The notes beneath the pieces are model-generated. The model made no database searches. It saw only the letters and a program-made list of their open reading frames with translations, and had not been told where the DNA came from. Of a stretch of 5,560 nt of DNA, positions 1 through 4,461 are shown piece by piece; positions within the stretch are counted from its first letter, which is position 1; every line of letters starts with the position of its first letter. A program made the translations under genes and the position numbers. This DNA is from Pseudomonadota bacterium (lineage in GTDB: Bacteria; Pseudomonadota; Alphaproteobacteria; Rhizobiales; Rhizobiaceae). The stretch lies in assembly GCA_023416545.1 (NCBI GenBank), contig JAEZHO010000159.1, forward strand, positions 1-5,560. The letters run 5' to 3'.

Positions 1-496
1 GGCATCCGGCCGCGATCGCAAGGAGAAACACGGCCTGCATCTCCATCATTACGGCGATATCGCCAGCCGCGGCGCCGGCAAACTGGACGCCAAAGGCGGC
101 GAGAGCCGCAACATAGCGTCCCTTCCGGAGCGGAATCGCGAGCAGATGGACGAAGATCCCGAGCCGCCGCTGTTCCGGGAGATTGTCGTTGGCCGAACGC
201 GGCCCGCGGGCCGAAGGCTCCTGGAAGGACCAGACGGCGTAGAGCATGAGATAGACCAAGCCGAGCCAGGCGAGAGGTCCTGTGGCGCCGGGCAGGATCG
301 TCGCCAGGGCCGCGACCGGAAGCATCGCCACCGCGAAGGCTGCGGCCAATCCTAGGGAGACCGCCGGAACGGTCACAAGGGCCGTCAGGCGACCCCTGTG
401 CAGCGCGTAGCGGGCAACAAGACTGGCGAGCGGTCCCGGCAGGAGGATGAATGCCAGGCTGGCAGCGCAGAAGGCCATCCATGTCTCGATCGTCAT
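1..496 (-). CDS. LysE/RhtB-family amino-acid or metabolite exporter (3' end beyond window)
   Basis: Inner-membrane protein of the LysE/RhtB translocator family, whose members export amino acids or similar small metabolites; the substrate here cannot be told. The minus-strand frame is open for 165 codons from the ATG at 496 to the window edge, so roughly 40 residues are missing from a usual length near 205. The N-terminus, MTIETWMAFCAASLAFILLPGP, is the family signature: a first membrane helix ending in a PGP turn at residues 20-22. Hydrophobic helices follow at about 39-69 and 73-91, then a polar loop (92-112) and further hydrophobic stretches at about 113-122 and 128-165. A GGGAGG ribosome site lies 5 bases before the ATG. 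It follows pfp by 36 bases with no clear terminator between, so it may be co-transcribed. Two usual motifs look changed: the acidic residue after the LG pair (LGLA at 48-51), and the NPK turn, which reads IPLRKG (121-126). Family call is firm; function is open. Confidence 0.
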   Translation of the reverse strand, partial: MTIETWMAFCAASLAFILLPGPLASLVARYALHRGRLTALVTVPAVSLGLAAAFAVAMLPVAALATILPGATGPLAWLGLVYLMLYAVWSFQEPSARGPRSANDNLPEQRRLGIFVHLLAIPLRKGRYVAALAAFGVQFAGAAAGDIAVMMEMQAVFLLAIAAGC

Positions 497-501
497 CTTG
501 T

Positions 502-507
502 CCTCCC
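502..507 (-). promoter_or_regulatory. Ribosome binding site of the LysE-family gene
   Basis: On the minus strand this reads GGGAGG, followed by a 5-base spacer and the ATG at 496. It supports translation from that start independently of the upstream pfp gene, and it shows that this region is coding on the minus strand rather than on the plus strand. Confidence 0.
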
Positions 508-532
508 GGGGCTTCGACGGAGGCGAAGGGGT

Positions 533-1744
533 TCAGGCGGGCCGGAAGGGCTGGCCGATGAAATCCATCACCTCGCCGAACCATTTTGCCGACAGATCGA
601 AGTGTTTTCCACCTTTAATTCTGGGAAATTCGATTGTCCTCAGGCGGGCGTCGTGTTCCTCGTCATGGCCGGTCACTCCGGAAACCTTGTTCAGCGCGCT
701 GTCCACCGCGAGATCGACCATGCTCTGGATCAGCCGCAGGTCGCCGGGATTGGCGGGCGCGGAACGTGCGAAGTAGCCGGATTTCTGGACCATCGAGCGC
801 TCGGCATTGAGGAGAGAGGCGAAATGCTTCTGGAACCAGTGGCCGACATTGATCGTGTCGATCTTCACGTGGCCGAAGGCGTCGCGCTTGACCTCCTCGC
901 CGGATGCCTCGCGCTCGGCGACGATGGCGTCGAGGCAGGCGCCCTCGGAGACGAAAAGCGTCACATAACCACGGTCGTCCATGATGCGGCGCAACCGCTC
1001 CGCCTCGGCTTCGAGGTCGAAGGCCATTTCCGGCAGGTAGAGACCGTCGATGTTCTTCATCGCCGTGTTCATCATCAGCTGCTCGACATACTCGTTGTGT
1101 TCGGTGCGCTGGATGTACTTGCGTGCCGTCGCGGCGGTCAGCCAGCCGCAGTGGCGGCCCATGACCTCGTGGATGACGAGTGTGCGGGGTGCCGCGCTCT
1201 GTTCGTTGCTCACATGGTCGAAGAAATGGGCGCCCACCTCGGCGGCCGTCCAGGCGCCGAGCGACTGGCGGATCGGCACGATGTCGTTGTCGACCGTCTT
1301 GGGGAGCCCGACCACGGTCAGGTTGTAGCCGTTGCCGGCAAGGTATGCGGCGAGATCCGCCGCTGTCGTGTTCGTGTCGTCGCCGCCGACGGTGTGGAGG
1401 ATGGTGATGCCGTCTTCCGCGAGGCGGTCGGCTGCCACCTGCAGCGGGTTGTCGCCTTCCTTGACGAGGCCGCGCTTCACGCAATCCGCCGCATTGGTGA
1501 GCTTCACCCGGCTGTTGCCGATCGGCGAACCGCCATAGCGATGGAGGAGGTGGGCGCGCTCGCGGATTTCGGGCGTGATCTCGATCCGGTCGCCCTTGAG
1601 GAGGCCCTGATAGCCGGATCGGTAGGCGATCAGTTCGACCTCCGGGGCCAGATCGGTATAGCGCTCGATCAATCCACCAACGGCCGAGGACAGGCAGGGA
1701 GCCAGTCCGCCGGCCGTCAGCATCGCCACTTTCTGTTTCGCCAT
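533..1744 (-). CDS. pfp: Pyrophosphate-dependent 6-phosphofructokinase (PPi-PFK)
   Basis: Cytoplasmic enzyme that converts fructose-6-phosphate and pyrophosphate to fructose-1,6-bisphosphate and phosphate; it is reversible and can serve glycolysis or gluconeogenesis. The 403-residue protein has the family motifs in order: TAGG at 10-13, the donor loop GGDD at 120-123, the catalytic loop PKTVDND at 148-154 with presumed base Asp152, and the sugar-binding MGRHCGW at 195-201. The second Asp of GGDD (123) and Lys149 are the known residues that select PPi; ATP enzymes have GGDG and usually Gly at the second site. Two adjacent ATG codons exist at 1747 and 1744. The AAGGAG ribosome site is 3 bases from the first and 6 from the second, so I prefer 1744 (MAKQKVAML). 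Length fits the compact bacterial class of about 400 residues. It is divergent from the djlA-like gene and leads into the LysE-type gene 36 bases downstream. No frameshift or missing catalytic residue is visible. Confidence 0.
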   Translation of the reverse strand: MAKQKVAMLTAGGLAPCLSSAVGGLIERYTDLAPEVELIAYRSGYQGLLKGDRIEITPEIRERAHLLHRYGGSPIGNSRVKLTNAADCVKRGLVKEGDNPLQVAADRLAEDGITILHTVGGDDTNTTAADLAAYLAGNGYNLTVVGLPKTVDNDIVPIRQSLGAWTAAEVGAHFFDHVSNEQSAAPRTLVIHEVMGRHCGWLTAATARKYIQRTEHNEYVEQLMMNTAMKNIDGLYLPEMAFDLEAEAERLRRIMDDRGYVTLFVSEGACLDAIVAEREASGEEVKRDAFGHVKIDTINVGHWFQKHFASLLNAERSMVQKSGYFARSAPANPGDLRLIQSMVDLAVDSALNKVSGVTGHDEEHDARLRTIEFPRIKGGKHFDLSAKWFGEVMDFIGQPFRPA

Positions 1745-1750
1745 CATGTT

Positions 1751-1756
1751 CTCCTT
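1751..1756 (-). promoter_or_regulatory. Ribosome binding site of pfp, choosing between two ATGs
   Basis: On the minus strand the sequence is AAGGAG, then AAC, then ATGATG. The spacer is 3 bases to the first ATG (1747) and 6 bases to the second (1744). The second has the more usual spacing, so the protein probably starts MAKQ rather than MMAK. Both could be used. Confidence 0.
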
Positions 1757-1820
1757 CGCACACTCGCCTTCGACCGCAGGTGGGCAATGGATGGAACAGA
1801 GCGCCGGGGCTGTAAAGGGA

Positions 1821-1834
1821 TTTTCTCAAGAAAA
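1821..1834. promoter_or_regulatory. Perfect dyad, candidate operator upstream of pfp
   Basis: TTTTCTCAAGAAAA has two perfect 6-base arms around a CA centre and lies about 75-90 bases upstream of the pfp start codon in an AT-richer patch. Directly beside it, ACCG (1835-1838) and CGGT (1846-1849) form a second, weaker inverted pair. The position suits a transcription-factor site or promoter-proximal element. No known regulator is recognised, and AT-rich dyads of this size can arise by chance. Confidence 0.
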
Positions 1835-2001
1835 ACCGATATTTCCGGTCTTCGTCAGGCGATTGCGGGCAACAGTTTCGATCTAATCGATTCAACCCGT
1901 CGACTTGCGGGGCAGGCATGTGGACAACCGTCACGGACCATCGTCGGTGCTTGCGCCAGCCGGCAGGGCAGCTCGGCCGGAAAGGAGGTAAGTGCCGCCT
2001 A

Positions 2002-2022
2002 CTGTTCGGGAAACGTGAACAG
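2002..2022. promoter_or_regulatory. Inverted repeat CTGTTC-N9-GAACAG upstream of djlA-like gene
   Basis: Two perfect 6-base arms, CTGTTC and GAACAG, are separated by 9 bases. The site sits 65-85 bases upstream of the proposed djlA-like start. It could be an operator for a dimeric regulator, or an RNA hairpin in the leader. It is not the alphaproteobacterial LexA box, which is a direct repeat (GTTC-N7-GTTC). No regulator is recognised. Confidence 0.
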
Positions 2023-2087
2023 AGTTTAATCGTTTGTGCACGCCCTGCCGGGTTGCGCCTTCGCGCGTAATCTGGTCAGTTGCACGC

Positions 2088-2828
2088 ATGCTCTTTGATT
2101 TTTCCTGCCTGCAGGTTTCCTCCCTTTGGGATCGGCTTCTCGGTGCGATCGGCGATTCCGCCGGCAGCGCGCTCGGGCGCGTGGTGGACGCTATCCGGAC
2201 ATTGTTCGAGGGCGACCCCGAGACAAGGCGCAAGGTTTCCTTCTCGGTCGCCATTATCGCCCTCTCCGCCAAGATGGCGAAGGCGGACGGCGTGGTGACG
2301 GAAAAAGAAGTTGATGCCTTCCGGCAGATCTTCGATTTTCCCGAGGAAGAGGCCCGCAACGTGGCGCGGCTCTACAATCTCGCGCGCCAGGACATCGCCG
2401 GCTTCGAAGCCTATGCGTCCAAGCTCGCCAACCTCTGCGGCAGCGGCAATGCCAACTGCCCGATGCTCGAGAACGTCATCGACGGGCTGTTCCACATCGC
2501 CAAGGCCGACGGCCTGATGCATGAAGGGGAGCTTGCCTTCCTCGCCCGCATTGCGGAGATCTTCCGCATCGACGAGGAACACTTCCGGCGGATCATGGCT
2601 CGCCACGTGCACCTGGAGGGGCGCGATCCCTATCTCGTGCTCGGCGTTTCGCCGACGGACGAACTTTCTGAAATCCGCCGCATCTACCGTCGCCTGGCAT
2701 CCGAACATCATCCGGACCGGCTGATCGCGCGCGGCGTGCCGGCGGCATTGCATGGCGCTGCAAATGAACGTATGGCAGCACTCAACGCGGCCTTCGCCGC
2801 GATCGAGAAAGAGCGCCGCGCTGCATGA
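2088..2828 (+). CDS. djlA: DjlA-like co-chaperone: TerB domain plus C-terminal J domain
   Basis: A J-domain protein that would stimulate the ATPase of DnaK (Hsp70). The 246-residue form starts at the ATG at 2088; an upstream TTG at 2034 would add 18 unlike residues. Neither has a good ribosome site, and similarity to rhizobial relatives, as I recall them, begins only near SSLWDRLLG (residues 11-19). A TerB-like helical domain spans about 45-165, with two related acidic segments: KADGVVTEKEV (65-75) and KADGLMHEGEL (139-149), likely metal-binding internal repeats. The J domain runs from DPYLVLGVS (about 180) to the C-terminus, with the essential HPD at 208-210. Escherichia coli DjlA has an N-terminal membrane anchor and a longer linker; neither is visible here, so this is probably soluble. 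The stop overlaps the amidase start (ATGA at 2825-2828), so the two are likely co-translated. Domain call is firm; the client is unknown. Confidence 0.
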   Translation: MLFDFSCLQVSSLWDRLLGAIGDSAGSALGRVVDAIRTLFEGDPETRRKVSFSVAIIALSAKMAKADGVVTEKEVDAFRQIFDFPEEEARNVARLYNLARQDIAGFEAYASKLANLCGSGNANCPMLENVIDGLFHIAKADGLMHEGELAFLARIAEIFRIDEEHFRRIMARHVHLEGRDPYLVLGVSPTDELSEIRRIYRRLASEHHPDRLIARGVPAALHGAANERMAALNAAFAAIEKERRAA

Positions 2829-3592
2829 ACCAATTCGCTGCCGATCACCTCGGCGCAACGGTTATTCCCTCTCCGAACTTCGGGCCCCGTGCCGGTGGGC
2901 GCGCGCCCGACATGATCCTCCTTCACTATACCGGGATGCCTGATCACGACCAGGCGCTGTCGTGGCTCTGCAATGCCGACAGCCAGGTCTCCAGCCACTA
3001 CTTCATTCACGAGGACGGGCGGATCATCCAGCTGGTTCCGGAGACGGAACGCGCCTGGCATGCGGGCAAGAGCTGCTGGGGCGGCGAGGGGGACGTCAAC
3101 TCGGCCTCGATCGGCATCGAGATCGCCAATGCCGGACATCCGGGCGGGCTGCCCGAATTCCCCGAGGCGCAGATAAAATCCCTCGTCGAATTGTGTCGAG
3201 ATTGTGGCGAACGGTGGAAAATCGCTCCGGAACGGGTGCTTGGGCATTCCGATGTCGCGCCGATCCGCAAGGTCGATCCGGGGGAGAATTTTCCCTGGGG
3301 GACCCTCCATTCCGAGGGTATCGGACACTGGGTGCAACCGGCGCCCGTCGGGGGCGGGCGGTTTTTCCAGCTGGGAGAGGTCGGGCAGCCCATCGAAGCC
3401 CTGCAGTCAATGCTCTCCCTCTACGGTTATGATGTTGAGATCAGTGGAAAATTCTGCGATCGGACGAGGGGCGTGGTCGAGGCGTTCCAGCGTCATTTCC
3501 GCCCCGAACGGGTGGACGGAATCGCCGATAGCTCGACCATAGATACGTTGCACAGGTTGCTGACGGCGCTGCCGAAATACAACCGGGCGTAA
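2825..3592 (+). CDS. N-acetylmuramoyl-L-alanine amidase (Amidase_2, AmpD/AmiD type) with peptidoglycan-binding domain
   Basis: Zinc amidase that cleaves the bond between N-acetylmuramic acid and L-alanine of the stem peptide. In 255 residues the amidase fold covers about 12-160: the SPNFGPR entry motif (16-22), the first zinc ligand in LLHYTG (His34), catalytic Glu99 in IGIEI, then HSD (His141) and RKVDPG (Lys149, Asp151), giving a presumed His34/His141/Asp151 zinc site. A C-terminal peptidoglycan-binding domain (PG_binding_1-like) spans about 182-248. I see no signal peptide, lipobox or membrane segment. AmpD is cytoplasmic and recycles anhydro-muropeptides but has no such binding domain; AmiD has it but is an outer-membrane lipoprotein. 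This protein mixes both traits, so location is uncertain. The ATG overlaps the upstream stop, and the conserved SPNFGPR segment rules out the next Met (residue 30) as start. Enzyme class is firm; AmpD versus AmiD role is not. Confidence 0.
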   Translation: MNQFAADHLGATVIPSPNFGPRAGGRAPDMILLHYTGMPDHDQALSWLCNADSQVSSHYFIHEDGRIIQLVPETERAWHAGKSCWGGEGDVNSASIGIEIANAGHPGGLPEFPEAQIKSLVELCRDCGERWKIAPERVLGHSDVAPIRKVDPGENFPWGTLHSEGIGHWVQPAPVGGGRFFQLGEVGQPIEALQSMLSLYGYDVEISGKFCDRTRGVVEAFQRHFRPERVDGIADSSTIDTLHRLLTALPKYNRA

Positions 3593-3829
3593 CGCAGGAA
3601 GCGATTTATCGTTCCGACGCGAAAACAAAAAAATATTCCCCTGCCACATCATTTCCCAAATGGGCCGTTTTAAACGGGGCCATCAACGTGGTTACCGCCA
3701 TTGGACGGGGGGATCACAGAACATCAACGAAATGGGATGCATTCCCGCTGTCGTAGCGTTTGAAAGACGCCGCGCGCAGGAGGCCAGCTTTTGCCGGACG
3801 CATCCCTGATCCGGAGAATTCTTCCAGAC
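3593..3829. other. Intergenic region between amidase and lytic transglycosylase
   Basis: A gap of 237 bases, long enough for an independent promoter. An A-rich tract lies at 3621-3634. Short dyads follow: CCCA-AA-TGGG at 3655-3664, CCGTTT-T-AAACGG at 3665-3677, and GGGA-TGCAT-TCCC at 3734-3746. Just after the amidase stop, GGAAGCGAT and ATCGTTCC (3598-3616) can pair with one bulge, but an A-rich rather than T-rich run follows, so it is not a standard terminator for the plus strand. No coding frame with family features was seen here. Confidence 0.
3778..3783 (+). promoter_or_regulatory. Strong Shine-Dalgarno that points to a TTG start for the transglycosylase
   Basis: AGGAGG is followed by a 7-base spacer and an in-frame TTG at 3791, 13 codons before the ATG at 3830. 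The ATG itself has only a GGAG at 3813-3816, 13 bases away, which is too far to be ideal. The site therefore argues for translation from 3791, or for two starts. Confidence 0.
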
Positions 3830-4372
3830 ATGAAAAGATCGATTGTTGCTGCCGCGACCTGCTTCGCCATGCTTGTTGCTCACCCCATCGCAGCCCTCGC
3901 AGCAGAGGAAAAGAGCAAGTCGAAGACCGTCGCGTTGGAAACGAAGGTCAGCAAGCCGGGATACGCGTCGTCCAGGAACGCCGTTTCCGAAGCCGCGCAT
4001 GCCAGCAAGCCTTATTCGAAGATCATCACCAAGTATGCCAAGGCCTATGGTGTACCTGTCGACCTCGCCCATGCGGTGGTACAGGTCGAGAGCAACTTCA
4101 ATCCGAAGGCCCGTGGCGCCGCCGGCGAAGTGGGGCTGATGCAGATCAAGCCCGCCACAGCGCGCATGATGGGCTACAAGGGCAGCGTCAAGAGCCTCTA
4201 CGATCCGGAAACCAACATCAAGTTCGGAATGAAGTATCTCGCCGAGGCGCACGAACTCGGCGGCGGACAGACCTGCGGCACGATCCTCAAGTACAATGCC
4301 GGCCACGGCGCCAAGCGCATGAATCCGGTTTCGAAGCGGTACTGCGGCAAGGTTCAGGCGTTGCTCTCCTGA
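3830..4372 (+). CDS. Secreted lytic transglycosylase, SLT family
   Basis: Periplasmic enzyme that cuts the MurNAc-GlcNAc bond of peptidoglycan and leaves 1,6-anhydro-MurNAc ends. From the ATG at 3830 it has 180 residues: a signal peptide (positive MKR, hydrophobic core about 4-22, likely cleavage after ALA or ALAA near 24-25), a Lys/Ser-rich linker to about 58, then a compact SLT (GH23-like) domain from about 62. Motifs appear in order: catalytic Glu87 in VESNFNP, GEVGLMQIKPATA (99-111), and YNAGHG (155-160). Cys149 and Cys172 flank the last motif and could form a disulfide. A TTG at 3791 with a perfect AGGAGG would extend the N-terminus by 13 residues and keep a usable signal peptide. I list the ATG because it gives the shorter, more typical n-region. 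It resembles the smallest one-domain transglycosylases and lacks the superhelical domain of Slt70. Its product type is what AmpD-like amidases process, which fits the upstream neighbour. Confidence 0.
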   Translation: MKRSIVAAATCFAMLVAHPIAALAAEEKSKSKTVALETKVSKPGYASSRNAVSEAAHASKPYSKIITKYAKAYGVPVDLAHAVVQVESNFNPKARGAAGEVGLMQIKPATARMMGYKGSVKSLYDPETNIKFGMKYLAEAHELGGGQTCGTILKYNAGHGAKRMNPVSKRYCGKVQALLS

Positions 4373-4461
4373 CGCGCCTGCGGTTTGCGCTGGCAAAATG
4401 ATTCCGGAAGCGGCTAGAACCTCGGATAACCACGACGTTTTCCGGATTCGAAGCAGACGGT

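Larger units (their letters stand above)
1748..2087. other. Divergent intergenic region between pfp and the djlA-like gene
   Basis: About 340 bases separate the two start codons and must hold the promoters for both directions. I see no protein in it: the plus and minus frames crossing it are continuations of antisense frames over the flanking genes, without family motifs. The pfp side (1815-1890) is locally AT-richer and holds a 14-base dyad. The djlA side holds a second dyad at 2002-2022, a strong but apparently unused Shine-Dalgarno sequence at 1981-1989, and a small GCGC-CTTC-GCGC hairpin at 2055-2066. I could not place a convincing -35/-10 pair for either gene by eye. Confidence 0.

Noticed and set aside
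663..1934. A 423-codon minus-strand frame overlapping pfp.
   Set aside because: Arg/Pro-rich out-of-frame shadow of pfp, extending into the intergenic region, with no domain signature.
398..2029. A 543-codon open frame on the plus strand covering pfp and beyond.
   Set aside because: It lies antisense to pfp, shows no family motif, reads as His/Arg/Asp/Val-rich shadow sequence, and the opposite strand has unmistakable PPi-PFK motifs. High GC makes such antisense frames common.
2055..2066. GCGC-CTTC-GCGC hairpin in the djlA-like leader.
   Set aside because: Only four base pairs and in a GC-rich context, so expected by chance; no T-tract and no clear link to a start site.
1931..2359. A 142-codon minus-strand frame crossing the intergenic region and the start of the djlA-like gene.
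   Set aside because: No motif, no membrane or fold pattern, Ser/Arg/Thr-rich composition, and it overlaps real TerB-domain coding on the other strand.
2076..2858. A 260-codon minus-strand frame opposite the djlA-like gene.
   Set aside because: Mirror frame of a well-supported gene; composition fits antisense of GC3-rich coding sequence.
3598..3634. Possible terminator after the amidase (bulged GGAAGCGAT/ATCGTTCC stem).
   Set aside because: The stem is imperfect with a very small loop, and it is followed by an A-rich rather than T-rich run on the coding strand.
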